Origin: an uncultured Aquimarina sp.
GTDB taxonomy: Bacteria; Bacteroidota; Bacteroidia; Flavobacteriales; Flavobacteriaceae
NCBI GenBank assembly: GCA_947499005.1
Contig: CANMML010000005.1
Location: 62,001 to 126,000, forward strand
Length of the DNA: 64,000 bases
Reading direction: 5' to 3'
Shown: in pieces, positions 38,695 to 48,360 of the stretch
How positions within the stretch are numbered: the stretch's first letter is position 1
Layout: every line of letters begins with the position of its first letter
Position numbers and translations under genes: made by a program
The notes under the pieces: model-generated
Database searches by the model: none
What the model was told of the DNA's origin: nothing
What the model saw: only the letters and a program-made list of their open reading frames with translations

Positions 38695-39843
38695 ATGAAA
38701 ATTAAATTACTCATTACTTTAATTGTTGGCGCAACATCATTACATGCTCAATTGCTAACAAAAAAGATATACTCCGAAATATTAGGTGACTCAAGAGAAG
38801 TTAGAATTAGGCTTCCGCAAAGCTTTAAAAGTAAACCTGGGTTAAAATATCCTTTAGTCCTCGCATTAGACGGAGACTATATCTTCGACCCTACAAGTGG
38901 TGATGTAAACTATTTTTCTTATTGGGATGATATTCCTGAATGTGTAGTCGTAGGAATTAACCAAAAAAAAACACGTTTAAAAGATTCTAGATTTGACACC
39001 AACACCAATTTACTCGATTATACTGGAAAGGATTTTTATGATTTTATCGAGCAAGAATTGGTGCCTAGCCTAGAAGCTGATTATAGATTAAGTCCTTTTA
39101 AAATAATCATTGGGCATGACATTACTGCCAATTTCGTTAATTATTACCTAATTAATGGATCACCTATGTTCCATGCATTTGTGAATCTTAGCCCAGATTT
39201 TGCACCAACAATGCCTGAAAGAATAGCTACAGCTTTAGCTAATGTTAACCAACCTATCTGGTACTATTTGGCTACAGGCAAAAATGATGTTGAGGAATTA
39301 AAATCTACTATCATTAAACTAAATGATAGCTTATCTAATATCGAAAATAAAATGTTTCGATATTCATACAACAATTTTGATGATGAATCCCACTACTCTT
39401 TAGTAGCATTAGGAATACCTAGGGCTTTGGAAGATATTTTTTCGATTTACAGACCTATAAGCAAAAAAGATTACAATGAAACTATTAAAGAATTAGATAT
39501 ATCTGCTTATGACTATCTAATTAATAAGTATGATTTTATTGAGAATCAAATTGGTGTTGAAAAGAAAATTAGGGTAAACGATATTATAGCAGCTGGTGAA
39601 AACTTAGAAAGAAGTGAAAATTGGGATGAACTTGAAAAAGTAGGTCAATTAGCTCGTAAAGAATACCCCGAACACATGCTTGGAAATTACTTTTTAGGAT
39701 TAGTATATGAGAAGCTAGGGAAACCGAAACAAGCTCTAAGAACATACCAAAATGGCTTTTTATTGCAAGAAGTTTCTTTCTTAACAAAAGATATCATGTA
39801 TGAAAAAGCAGAGCGTCTGAAAAGTGATTTTGGCTTCCGTTAA
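38695..39843 (+). CDS. Esterase-like exported alpha/beta-hydrolase, altered nucleophile
   Basis: 382 residues with a signal peptide (ending LHAQ). The N-terminal half matches the esterase D/putative-esterase fold (KYPLVLALDGDYIFD, then ECVVVGINQ). The nucleophile elbow, GHSxGG in enzymes, reads GHDITAN (140-146), with Asp142 in place of Ser, so activity of the normal type is doubtful. The C-terminal third (about 290-380) is helical and TPR-like (YFLGLVYEKLGKPKQAL). The role may be binding. Confidence 0.78.
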   Translation: MKIKLLITLIVGATSLHAQLLTKKIYSEILGDSREVRIRLPQSFKSKPGLKYPLVLALDGDYIFDPTSGDVNYFSYWDDIPECVVVGINQKKTRLKDSRFDTNTNLLDYTGKDFYDFIEQELVPSLEADYRLSPFKIIIGHDITANFVNYYLINGSPMFHAFVNLSPDFAPTMPERIATALANVNQPIWYYLATGKNDVEELKSTIIKLNDSLSNIENKMFRYSYNNFDDESHYSLVALGIPRALEDIFSIYRPISKKDYNETIKELDISAYDYLINKYDFIENQIGVEKKIRVNDIIAAGENLERSENWDELEKVGQLARKEYPEHMLGNYFLGLVYEKLGKPKQALRTYQNGFLLQEVSFLTKDIMYEKAERLKSDFGFR

Positions 39844-39926
39844 GATCAACGGAGCTTTTAAGATATTTCGCTGAAAATTATTCTTTCTCGAATACAACAT
39901 AAAGACAATTTTCAGCCTATAAGATA

Positions 39927-39965
39927 AAACACCGAACCCACCTTTATAAGGTGGGTTCGGTGTTT
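39927..39965. terminator. 18-bp stem convergent terminator
   Basis: Perfect inverted repeat 39927-39944 with 39948-39965 (AACACCGAACCCACCTT and complement), 3-nt loop TAT. A/T runs on both sides serve the plus-strand esterase gene and the minus-strand bat operon. Confidence 0.85.
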
Positions 39966-40132
39966 AAGATGTATTCTTTCTTTTGTGTTATATTATATAT
40001 ATGAAAACAAAAATATTAGAACAAAGACTTTAAAACCTCAACCATAAAGCACTTCAATGGCAATCAAAACCCTTTAACAGTCTTAAATATCTAAACTGAT
40101 AAAAAATAATATTCACCATATACCAAAAGCTG

Positions 40133-40882
40133 CTACAGCATTTTTAGTGACTTTGAAGTAACCCATCCTGTTTTCCCATCTAAAAGCTCAACTTTTTGCC
40201 AACCTTCTACGCTTTCTTTATATTGAACTTTTGTGCCTTCATGCAATTTAAACAAAGTTTCTCCTCTAAGATTAGGCTCTGATCTCACCATAATCTCGTC
40301 ACTAAAAACAATACCAAAAACGTGATCTTTTTGATAAGACCTAGCATTAAAAGCCAACACTAACGCCAATACTCCAAAAATCAATCCAAGCACCCAACCT
40401 CCAAAAAATAGTTTTCTATAAGAAGGATTCGTACTCATGTAAAAAAGAATAAATCCTAAAACAAAGACCACTACAGATATAATTGAAAAATACCCCCAAA
40501 AATCTGGTGAATAACTTACTAACTTTTCATAAAATCTAGCTGTTATTCCTTTTGGCAGCACCTCGATTTCATCAATTCGGTTTTGCTTTGCAAAAGCATA
40601 GTTATTCAATATATCTTTATCACTAGGAGCCAATTTAAGCGCCTTTTCGTAATAATAGATACTTGAACCTACCTGTTGTGTTTTATACAAGGCATTGGCT
40701 AGATTAAAGTACAGATCCGAAGAATGATTCCCTCCTTTAAGAATCTTTTCATATAACTCAATTGACTTATTGTATTCTCCTTGATTATATAAATCATTTG
40801 CTTGAGAAAAAAAGACTTCTTGCTGACCATAAAATGGAAAAACAGCAAAAAAACAAATTACTAAATATAAAAGCTTTTTCAT
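40133..40882 (-). CDS. batE: BatE, TPR-SH3 membrane protein
   Basis: 249 residues from the ATG at 40882 (MKKLLYLVICFFAVFPFYGQ); an in-frame start at 40891 exists but would overlap batD. Signal peptide, TPR repeats (about 30-110, YNKSIELYEKILKG, LYFNLANALYK), two TM segments (about 130-180), then an SH3-like domain (about 185-249) ending GKTGWVTSKSLKML. The last gene of the bat operon. Bat proteins support oxygen tolerance in Bacteroides; exact mechanism unproven. Confidence 0.85.
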   Translation of the reverse strand: MKKLLYLVICFFAVFPFYGQQEVFFSQANDLYNQGEYNKSIELYEKILKGGNHSSDLYFNLANALYKTQQVGSSIYYYEKALKLAPSDKDILNNYAFAKQNRIDEIEVLPKGITARFYEKLVSYSPDFWGYFSIISVVVFVLGFILFYMSTNPSYRKLFFGGWVLGLIFGVLALVLAFNARSYQKDHVFGIVFSDEIMVRSEPNLRGETLFKLHEGTKVQYKESVEGWQKVELLDGKTGWVTSKSLKML

Positions 40883-40884
40883 AC

Positions 40885-42645
40885 CTACCATTGTTTATCC
40901 ATTTGAGTAATAACCTTTGAAGCTTTTTCAAAGTCCTCTTTCATTGTTTGCATCGTATTCGGGGAATACCTAGCCATTTCGCAGGTTTCCAAAACACCAA
41001 TATATTCTTGTATTGTAACTTCTTCAATGGATCGCTTGGTAAGCATTTCTTGAATTCGCTCTTTATTCATCTCATTTGTATCAATACTAAGTTTTGCTTT
41101 CAAGTAATTATGTAGCGCCCTTTCTAAAGATTCATAAAAAGCATTGGAATCTCCTAAATTTTTCTTGGCAGAAGACAAGTATTTTTTCACTAATTTATTG
41201 GCCTTTCTTGCTTTAGATCCAACGACATCACTTGCCAATGTTTCTTTTCTTTTAATAAACAACATTACTAAAGGTATTCCTAACAAAGGCATTAGTAAAA
41301 GTATCCAATATGCCTTAGTCCCAAAAAACACATTCTTTTCTATGGCACTTAACGTTGTCTTTGTTTTTATAAAACTAAACGACCTATTAGTTTGCTCGAT
41401 AGGCTTTTGAACAACACTTTGATCGGCTATTGTAGGAGTTGAGTTTAAATCTTGAACTGGCCCCTGAAGCACATCTATCGTTAGATTTCTAGAAGTTAAT
41501 CGTTTATATGTTTTTGCTTTTGGATCAAAATAAGCAAACTTAACTTGAGGCAGAGGAAATGTACCTTTAAATTGAGGAACCAACGTATAGATATCCGTTA
41601 ATGACCCTTTCATTCCCGAAGCAGTTGTTCTAATACTTGGTTTACTTTCTGGATCATAAACCTCAATAGATGAAGGCGCCTTTAATTTTGGAAGTTCAAA
41701 TAATTTCAGATTCCCTTTCCCTGAGACCTTAACACTAACCTGTAATGATTCATTAGCATTTAAAGACTTCTTCGTTTGAGATACATTAAAATTAAATTGC
41801 CCGACAGCTCCAGTAAATCCATCAGGCGCGTTTTCTGGCAATGCTTTTACATTAATCGATAAACTTCCAGCCGAAACACTTTTATTAACTGTTTGCATCA
41901 AACGCTGCCCAAAAAAATCTCGCCTATTCGTAGGGATACGAACAGGCACATTAATCGTTAATGGCTGCAACTCTAATTTCCCTGTCTTTTGAGGATAAAG
42001 AACATATTTTTTTAACACTACTTTACCACTAGGCCTTCCTTTATAGGTAGCTTCTTGTGCTTGTAATTCTTTTATTACAATATTCTGACTCCAAAAATCT
42101 GTAAACTTTGGCAAGTCCAAATCTTGAGGAGTAGAGATAGAAACATCAGCATCCCAATACAAAATGTATTCAAGAGAGATCCCTTCGTTTAAATATGGAT
42201 TCTGATTAGAAACTCTAGCTACCAAATGCAAGCTATTATCAGCTACATATTCGGGATTTTCTCCCCCTTTAGGGTTACTTACCGCTGGAGTGATTTCAAC
42301 TACCACAGGAGATGTTTTGTACGTATTTCCCTTATGTTCAATAGAAGCTTGACTAATGGTGTACTTTCCCACTTTTTGTGGCGTTAAATAATACGTAAAC
42401 GTTTTATTAAACGAACTTTTCCCATTTACCCACGAACGACTTACAGATTGATTAGGCCCTTGAGCACGAAATCCTTTAAAATTAGGAGGGGTAAAATTAT
42501 CTCCATCTTGATTTACAACAAAATCAACACGAAGTCTCTCGTTCATCCCCAATTTATTTTTACTCACTTTGGTAACAAAGCTTACTTGAGAAAGTAAGGT
42601 CGTCGAACAAAATAGTAGTAATATGTATAATAGTTTTTTCATCAT
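40885..42645 (-). CDS. batD: BatD, oxygen-tolerance membrane protein
   Basis: 586 residues. Signal peptide (MMKKLLYILLLFCSTTLLSQ), a long beta-rich BatD periplasmic part with HKGNTYKTSPVVVEITP, a TM segment near 455-475, and a cytoplasmic helical tail with ALHNYLKAKL. Ends 2 bp upstream of the chosen batE start. Confidence 0.9.
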   Translation of the reverse strand: MMKKLLYILLLFCSTTLLSQVSFVTKVSKNKLGMNERLRVDFVVNQDGDNFTPPNFKGFRAQGPNQSVSRSWVNGKSSFNKTFTYYLTPQKVGKYTISQASIEHKGNTYKTSPVVVEITPAVSNPKGGENPEYVADNSLHLVARVSNQNPYLNEGISLEYILYWDADVSISTPQDLDLPKFTDFWSQNIVIKELQAQEATYKGRPSGKVVLKKYVLYPQKTGKLELQPLTINVPVRIPTNRRDFFGQRLMQTVNKSVSAGSLSINVKALPENAPDGFTGAVGQFNFNVSQTKKSLNANESLQVSVKVSGKGNLKLFELPKLKAPSSIEVYDPESKPSIRTTASGMKGSLTDIYTLVPQFKGTFPLPQVKFAYFDPKAKTYKRLTSRNLTIDVLQGPVQDLNSTPTIADQSVVQKPIEQTNRSFSFIKTKTTLSAIEKNVFFGTKAYWILLLMPLLGIPLVMLFIKRKETLASDVVGSKARKANKLVKKYLSSAKKNLGDSNAFYESLERALHNYLKAKLSIDTNEMNKERIQEMLTKRSIEEVTIQEYIGVLETCEMARYSPNTMQTMKEDFEKASKVITQMDKQW

Positions 42646-42739
42646 TTACAATAGTAAAGAATACAAAGTACAGAGGCTGTTTACATAAACCAAAAGTAAG
42701 AAGTCTTCATTCTTTATACGGGCTACTTTGCACTAAAGT

Positions 42740-43624
42740 TTACCAATCTTTATCCGATTTTACACGAGCTCCTTTTACTTTTTGGGCATTCATTTTTTCT
42801 TGAACCTTCTTTTCCTCATCAGCCATAGCATCCAATAAGCTTTTTACCTGATCTGGAGACAACTTACCTTCTTGAGGTTGCTGTTGCTCTTCGGATTGCT
42901 CTCCATCATTTTCATCTTTATCCTCCCCTTCTTTAGGATCTTCTTTTTTATCTGCATCATCTTTTTTATCTCCCTCCTTCTCATCTTCTTCTTTATTATC
43001 CTTATCCTCTTCCGACTCGTTTTCAGAATTCTCATCTTCTTTCGTATCGTCTCCTTCGCCATCTTTCTTATTCTCCGAATCCTCGCTATCCTCTTCCTTC
43101 TTGTTATCGTCTTTATTTTGTTCCTTGTCTTGATCTTTATTTTGCTTATCCTGCTCTTCCTTCATTTTCTTAGCAATCGCCAAATTTTTTCTTGCATCAT
43201 TATCATATGGATTATTTCTCAACGCATCTTTATAAGCTTCTATAGCTTCTTTAAATTTTTGTAATTCCATATATGCATTCCCTTCATTATAAAAAGCTGC
43301 ACTTTTCTCTCCCTCTTCCTTTGCCAATTTAGCTGCTTGTTTAAAACGATCCGCTGCTTCTTGATGATTCTTCGTAGCAAAATGCGAAACTCCTAAATTA
43401 TAACGCGCGTTGCTTCTATTAGCATCTTTAGCAATAGCTCTACGGTAATTTTTTTCTGCCGCTAACACGTCTGGCTCTTCTCCCGTAAGAATCTTATTCC
43501 CTTCAAAAACATACTGATTGGCTTCTAATTCAGCACCCTTCAATTTTTTCTTTTCTTGAGCATAAGTACTTACACTCATTATCACTGTTAGAAAAACTAA
43601 GATTAGTCGTATGTCTTTCATCAT
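42740..43624 (-). CDS. batC: BatC, TPR protein with acidic tail
   Basis: 294 residues. Signal peptide, TPR repeats (about 30-150: ANRSNARYNLGVSHFATKNH, YMELQKFKEAIEAYK, ALRNNPYDNDARKNLAIAKK). Residues about 155-255 are a low-complexity Glu/Asp/Lys/Asn tract. A short conserved end (KLSPDQVKSLLDAMADEE, then KVKSARVK-like) is typical of BatC. Between batB and batD. Confidence 0.88.
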   Translation of the reverse strand: MMKDIRLILVFLTVIMSVSTYAQEKKKLKGAELEANQYVFEGNKILTGEEPDVLAAEKNYRRAIAKDANRSNARYNLGVSHFATKNHQEAADRFKQAAKLAKEEGEKSAAFYNEGNAYMELQKFKEAIEAYKDALRNNPYDNDARKNLAIAKKMKEEQDKQNKDQDKEQNKDDNKKEEDSEDSENKKDGEGDDTKEDENSENESEEDKDNKEEDEKEGDKKDDADKKEDPKEGEDKDENDGEQSEEQQQPQEGKLSPDQVKSLLDAMADEEKKVQEKMNAQKVKGARVKSDKDW

Positions 43625-43625
43625 C

Positions 43626-44666
43626 TTATTTCTCTTTAAAAATATTCAACTTTTGCACCCAAAGTGTTCTTCTCTCTAGCACCAATAAATCTAAAAGCAA
43701 AAACAATAGCGCCGCTCCTAGGAATCCCTGAAACTGATCTTTAAAATCTGCCACTTGTTTGGCTTCAAACTCGCTCTTTTCAAAGCCAGACAAAACATTG
43801 ATCAACTCATCTACAGCTTTCGACGTATTGGATCCATCTATATAATTCCCTTTAGCATTACTTGCAATATTTTTCAAGGTAGAAGCATTTAATTTAGTAA
43901 TTACCGTTTCTCCTTTTTTATCTTTTTTATAATTCTGTAAAATCCCATTCCTCTTGATTGGAATTACACCTCCTTTTTCTGTACCAACACCAATGGTTAT
44001 AATCCGTATTCCCTCTTTACTCGCTTCTTTTGCTGCCACTTCGGCATCATCTCCATGATCTTCTCCATCACTTACCAACACTAATACTCTATTGGTTTGC
44101 TCTACATCATTATAAAAAGTCTTTGCCAAATCAATGGCATCAGTAATCGCAGTTCCTTGAGAAGAAACCATATCGGTGTGTAGTGCTTGTAAAAATAATT
44201 TCCCCGAACCATAATCAGTCGTAATAGGCAATTGAGGAAAAGCACTTCCTGCATAGGCAATAATCCCTATTCGATCCCCTGTAAGCTCATTGATTGTCTG
44301 GGAAACTAATTGTTGTGCTTTTTTCAAACGATTAGGAGCAATATCTTCTGCCAGCATACTTTTAGAGACATCAATTGCAAATACTAGATCAACTCCTTCT
44401 CGTTTTATTTTTTTCAATTTGCTCCCCATCTTTAGATTTACCAAAGCCATCGACAAAGAAGCAAGCGCAAGTGCCGCTAAGAGAAACTTCATAAACGGCT
44501 TAAACTTTGACTTATTAGGTGTCAACTCACTCAGCAAAGCTGAATCTGCAAATTTCTCTTGCGTTTTCTTTTTCCAATACAGATTAGTTAAGTACACCAA
44601 TAATAAAATTGGAATACTAACCAAAAGCACAAAATATATTTTCTCTTCTAATAAATAGATACCCAT
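43626..44666 (-). CDS. batB: BatB, von Willebrand factor A protein
   Basis: 346 residues from the ATG at 44666 (MGIYLLEEKIYFVLL); in-frame starts up to 44693 add residues not usual for the family. TM at the N-terminus and C-terminus, a VWA domain with MIDAS FAIDVSKSM (Asp108/Ser110/Ser112 counted from 44693). Acts with MoxR ATPase in the Bat complex at the membrane. Confidence 0.92.
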   Translation of the reverse strand: MGIYLLEEKIYFVLLVSIPILLLVYLTNLYWKKKTQEKFADSALLSELTPNKSKFKPFMKFLLAALALASLSMALVNLKMGSKLKKIKREGVDLVFAIDVSKSMLAEDIAPNRLKKAQQLVSQTINELTGDRIGIIAYAGSAFPQLPITTDYGSGKLFLQALHTDMVSSQGTAITDAIDLAKTFYNDVEQTNRVLVLVSDGEDHGDDAEVAAKEASKEGIRIITIGVGTEKGGVIPIKRNGILQNYKKDKKGETVITKLNASTLKNIASNAKGNYIDGSNTSKAVDELINVLSGFEKSEFEAKQVADFKDQFQGFLGAALLFLLLDLLVLERRTLWVQKLNIFKEK

Positions 44667-44762
44667 ATTAAAATAGCTCCTAGCCATAGGCATTCGGCTT
44701 AATTTTTATTAAAATAATTATTCTTTTTGCTTAAGGCTTACAACCTAAAGCTTATAGCTTTT

Positions 44763-45767
44763 CTAAATAAAACTTTTAAATACTGTTTGTTTCAATAAGT
44801 AAGACAACGCTATACAAATGAAAGCCATAATTGCAAATATTCTATACTTTTCATCGTAGCTCGTAAACTTCAATTCTTCTATATCTGTCTTTTCTAGTTT
44901 ATCAATCTCTTCGTAAATCTTCTTTAATTTGTTATTGTTTGAAGCTCGAAAATATTTACCCCCTGTCTTACTAGCGATTTCTTTCAAAAGTTTTTCATCA
45001 ATCTCTACAGGAACGTTTGCATATCTAAGCTTTCCATTAGGATATATAGCTACAGGTGACAGCGCCGTACCATTCGTTCCTACCCCAATAGTGTACACTT
45101 TTATTCCATACTCCTCTGCTAATTCTGCAGCAATCAAAGGATCAATAAAGCCCGCATTATTAGTACCATCAGTTAAAAGGATGATGACTTTACTTTTAGC
45201 TTTAGAATCTTTCAAACGGTTTACTGCCGTACCTAATCCCATTCCAATAGCAGTTCCCCCTTCTATATCTTGAGTGAATTTTAAACTATTCAAGGCTCCT
45301 AAAATGATTTTTTTATCACTTGTAACAGGAGTTTTAGTATAAGCTTCCCCAGCATAAATGACCAACCCAATACGATCCGTCACCCTTCCACTAACAAAAT
45401 CAGCGGCTACCTCCTTCAAAGCCTCCAACCTATTAGGCTTAAGATCTTTCGCCAGCATACTTCCCGAAATATCTATTGCCATAGCAATATCAATTCCTTT
45501 GTTCGTTTTTACTTCAGTAGTCTCTTGTACCGTTCTTGGTCTTGCTAATGCAATAACCAAAAAAACAATTGCAACTAACTTTAAAAGCGTTAATACTGGA
45601 TGTAAAGCTGCAACGACATCTTTACTTTTCACGAAGCCTTGTGCATCTCCAATTTTCAATTCGGCTTGTTGCTGATTTCTTCGCCATATATACCATCCAA
45701 CTAAAAGCGGAAGTAGTAGTAATAACCAAAAAAACTCGGGGTTTTCAAAAGTGAAATTTTTAAACAT
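44763..45767 (-). CDS. batA: BatA, von Willebrand factor A protein
   Basis: 334 residues. TM helices at both ends and a VWA domain with MIDAS AIDISGSMLAKDLKPNRL (Asp99/Ser101/Ser103). Its start overlaps the previous gene's end by 1 bp. Same family as batB (paralogues). Confidence 0.92.
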   Translation of the reverse strand: MFKNFTFENPEFFWLLLLLPLLVGWYIWRRNQQQAELKIGDAQGFVKSKDVVAALHPVLTLLKLVAIVFLVIALARPRTVQETTEVKTNKGIDIAMAIDISGSMLAKDLKPNRLEALKEVAADFVSGRVTDRIGLVIYAGEAYTKTPVTSDKKIILGALNSLKFTQDIEGGTAIGMGLGTAVNRLKDSKAKSKVIILLTDGTNNAGFIDPLIAAELAEEYGIKVYTIGVGTNGTALSPVAIYPNGKLRYANVPVEIDEKLLKEIASKTGGKYFRASNNNKLKKIYEEIDKLEKTDIEELKFTSYDEKYRIFAIMAFICIALSYLLKQTVFKSFI

Positions 45768-47386
45768 TAGCTACCACTATTAAATTTAACAGAGTTCAAC
45801 ATTCTTTCTGCAACTTCTTTTGCTGCTTTATCTTTTTTATCATAAGCTACAAACATCACTTGCACTCCACCCTCCTCGGCAAATAATAAAGCATCATAAT
45901 CAAAGCTCAACTCGACATTTAATACCGGAACAGTAACATCGAATTGCCCAAATACTTTAATCCCTTTTATATCTCCGAAAATTTCTATTTCTTGAGTATC
46001 CTGAGTTAAATTTTCTGGTTTGTATTGCGCCAGTAATTGTGGTATTACTTGCGATGCTAAATCTTCTAGAGAAACATCTACTTTTTGCCTAAAAGTCAAC
46101 GTATTCAATAATGCATAAAACTTCTCGGGGATTCCTCCGAACGTATAAATCTGGTTCCCCAGCAATACTTGTTGCTGTTCTTTAGACGCTTCAGCCTGTC
46201 TACGAACCAATACATCTGGCGAACTGATAGATATAGATGGCACCCCATAAGAACTCGTAAACCAATCTTTTTTCAACCAACCATTGGTAGAACGACTATA
46301 GACCATATCTAGAATAGCTCCTGTTTTCTTAGAAACTACATAAGCGGTCGCCCCTCCAACAATAATAAAAGCCACTACAGCACTTATTAATTTTATTCGC
46401 TGACGTTTTCGTTTGTCTTCTTGTTCTTTGCGGTATTCTTCATTCTGAAGTTTTTCTTCTTCAGTCAGCTCGGGTTTCCCTCGCTCCACAACATCTATAA
46501 ATTCTTGAATGAATTTTTTATCAAATTTCGCATCTTCCTGTGAAGGATTAATTGCTGCAAACTTTGCATAATCGGCCGTTTGCAAGGTTCTTTCGAATCT
46601 AGAAATATTGTCTTTAGAAATCCTAACCTTTCCTTTTTTCACTAGCTCTTTCAACGAACTTACTAATTCATCGGTAGTACTCTCTAAAGCATTTTCTGCA
46701 ACACCTTCATCTAAATACCCCTTAGCAACATCCGTTAATTTAGAATAATACTCTTTAAATTTATTTTCAGATAAAAGTGCTTTTTCATTTATTCTAATCA
46801 AGGCTAATTTCGCTCGATCATAAGTAGGTAATTCACTTTCAGGAATTGGTCTTTGTTTCCCAAATTTCCATATTAAAAAACCTACCAATGCTGCTACTAA
46901 CAAAACCCCAAGAATCCAATAAATAATTTTAGCCCAGTTCGTTTCTGACAAATCTTCAACTGGAATAATTCCTTTGATTGGTTCAATTTTCAATGAATCT
47001 AACAATACATCGCGCACCTCGACTTCTAATGAGTCTGTAAAGAATGTTTTATCTCCGATAAGAACTCTTTGTTTGGGAATCGTATAATGTCCCGTATCAA
47101 ATTGAGTCAATGCATATTGCTTCAATAATCGATACCTGCCAGCTTCATCGAGCGTATCGATTTTTGAAGATTTTATAACCTCTAAAGGCGAAAAACTTTT
47201 GTTATCAGGGAAGACCACTAATTTATCCTTGTTTCCCTGAACTTGAATAGCATAATTGATTACCGAACCAATCTCAATCGAAGTTGAATCGATTGCACTT
47301 TGTACCTGACCACTAGCAACAGAGGCCATTAAAAAAGATACTAGAAAAAGTAAATTTCTACTAAAATATACTCTTAACTTAATCAT
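45767..47386 (-). CDS. DUF4381-like membrane protein of the bat operon
   Basis: 539 residues. Signal peptide, periplasmic beta domain, TM (about 154-173), cytoplasmic helical region with FKEYYSKLTDVAKGYLDEGV typical of DUF4381, and a second TM (about 335-352). The C-terminal ~170 residues add a YtfJ/DUF4230-like globular part (SFDYDALLFAEEGGVQVMFV). The extra C-terminal domain is longer than the common DUF4381 protein and looks like a fusion. Between the DUF58 gene and batA. Confidence 0.78.
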   Translation of the reverse strand: MIKLRVYFSRNLLFLVSFLMASVASGQVQSAIDSTSIEIGSVINYAIQVQGNKDKLVVFPDNKSFSPLEVIKSSKIDTLDEAGRYRLLKQYALTQFDTGHYTIPKQRVLIGDKTFFTDSLEVEVRDVLLDSLKIEPIKGIIPVEDLSETNWAKIIYWILGVLLVAALVGFLIWKFGKQRPIPESELPTYDRAKLALIRINEKALLSENKFKEYYSKLTDVAKGYLDEGVAENALESTTDELVSSLKELVKKGKVRISKDNISRFERTLQTADYAKFAAINPSQEDAKFDKKFIQEFIDVVERGKPELTEEEKLQNEEYRKEQEDKRKRQRIKLISAVVAFIIVGGATAYVVSKKTGAILDMVYSRSTNGWLKKDWFTSSYGVPSISISSPDVLVRRQAEASKEQQQVLLGNQIYTFGGIPEKFYALLNTLTFRQKVDVSLEDLASQVIPQLLAQYKPENLTQDTQEIEIFGDIKGIKVFGQFDVTVPVLNVELSFDYDALLFAEEGGVQVMFVAYDKKDKAAKEVAERMLNSVKFNSGS

Positions 47387-47388
47387 AT

Positions 47389-48258
47389 TTATCCTCTACG
47401 TTTAAAATAACCTAATAATTGTTTTACATAATCTTGATGCGTAGCACAACTCATCATACCAGCACCACTTTTACTAAAGCTTTCTTTAAAATAGCTCGCT
47501 TTTTCACGATAATAAGTGGCATATTGATTCCTGATGCTTTTTGATGAAGTATTCACATACCTCAACTTCCCTGTTTCTTGATCTTGAACCGGAATAACTC
47601 CTAAATTCGGGATCTCCTCTTCTTTAGCATCATACACTCGAATACCTGTTACATCATGCTTTCCAGAAGCTATTTTTAATGTTTGCACAAAATCATCTTC
47701 TGCTATAAAATCGGAAAGTACAAATACGATAGCTTTCTTTTTTTGAACATTACTCAAATATTTGAAAGCTTGCGAAATATTCGTCTTATTGCTTTTAGGT
47801 GTAAATTCTAATAATTCTCTTATGATTCGAAGTACATGAGATTTTCCTTTTTTAGGAGGAATAAACAATTCGATATCATCTGAAAATAATAACAGACCTA
47901 CCTTGTCATTATTCTGCGTAGCCGAAAATGCCAGAGTAGCAGCAATCTCTGTAAGTTTTTCTTTCTTGAATTGATTTTGAGTTCCAAATAATAAAGATCC
48001 AGAGACATCGACCATTAACATTAACGTCAATTCTCGTTCCTCTTCAAACACCTTTATATAAGGTTCATTATATCGAGCAGTAACATTCCAATCGATCGCA
48101 CGTACATCATCACCAAATTGATATTGACGTACTTCACTAAACGTCATTCCACGCCCCTTGAAGGTAGAATGATATTCTCCTCCAAAGACATTATCACTCA
48201 CGCGACGTGTTTTGATTTCTATTTTACGTACTTTCTTTAGTAATTCTTTTGTATCCAT
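47389..48258 (-). CDS. DUF58 family protein
   Basis: 289 residues. The DUF58 signature GRGMTFSEVRQYQFGDDVRA, then IDWNVTARYNEPYIKVFEEE, and a VWA-like MIDAS MVDVSGSLLFGT. The usual partner between MoxR and Bat proteins. Intact. Confidence 0.93.
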   Translation of the reverse strand: MDTKELLKKVRKIEIKTRRVSDNVFGGEYHSTFKGRGMTFSEVRQYQFGDDVRAIDWNVTARYNEPYIKVFEEERELTLMLMVDVSGSLLFGTQNQFKKEKLTEIAATLAFSATQNNDKVGLLLFSDDIELFIPPKKGKSHVLRIIRELLEFTPKSNKTNISQAFKYLSNVQKKKAIVFVLSDFIAEDDFVQTLKIASGKHDVTGIRVYDAKEEEIPNLGVIPVQDQETGKLRYVNTSSKSIRNQYATYYREKASYFKESFSKSGAGMMSCATHQDYVKQLLGYFKRRG

Positions 48259-48281
48259 TCAAATTCGCCTTTGGCTCATTT

Positions 48282-48348
48282 AGTATTAAGTAAAGAGTAC
48301 AAAGTATCAAGTTCAACAGCTTTGTACTTAATACTTTTACTTTGTACT
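48282..48348. repeat. Imperfect inverted repeat between moxR and the DUF58 gene
   Basis: Arms made of AGTATTAAGTA and AGTACAAAGTA words (48282-48310, and 48320-48348 in reverse sense). Next to it GGCAC/GTGCC (48350-48362) forms another hairpin at the moxR stop. May reduce read-through or set transcript ends inside the operon. Confidence 0.6.
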
Positions 48349-48360
48349 GGCACGAAGTGC

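Noticed and set aside
42872-43264. Very hydrophobic plus-strand frame opposite batC
   Set aside because: It is the complement of the Glu/Asp/Lys low-complexity tract, not a membrane protein.
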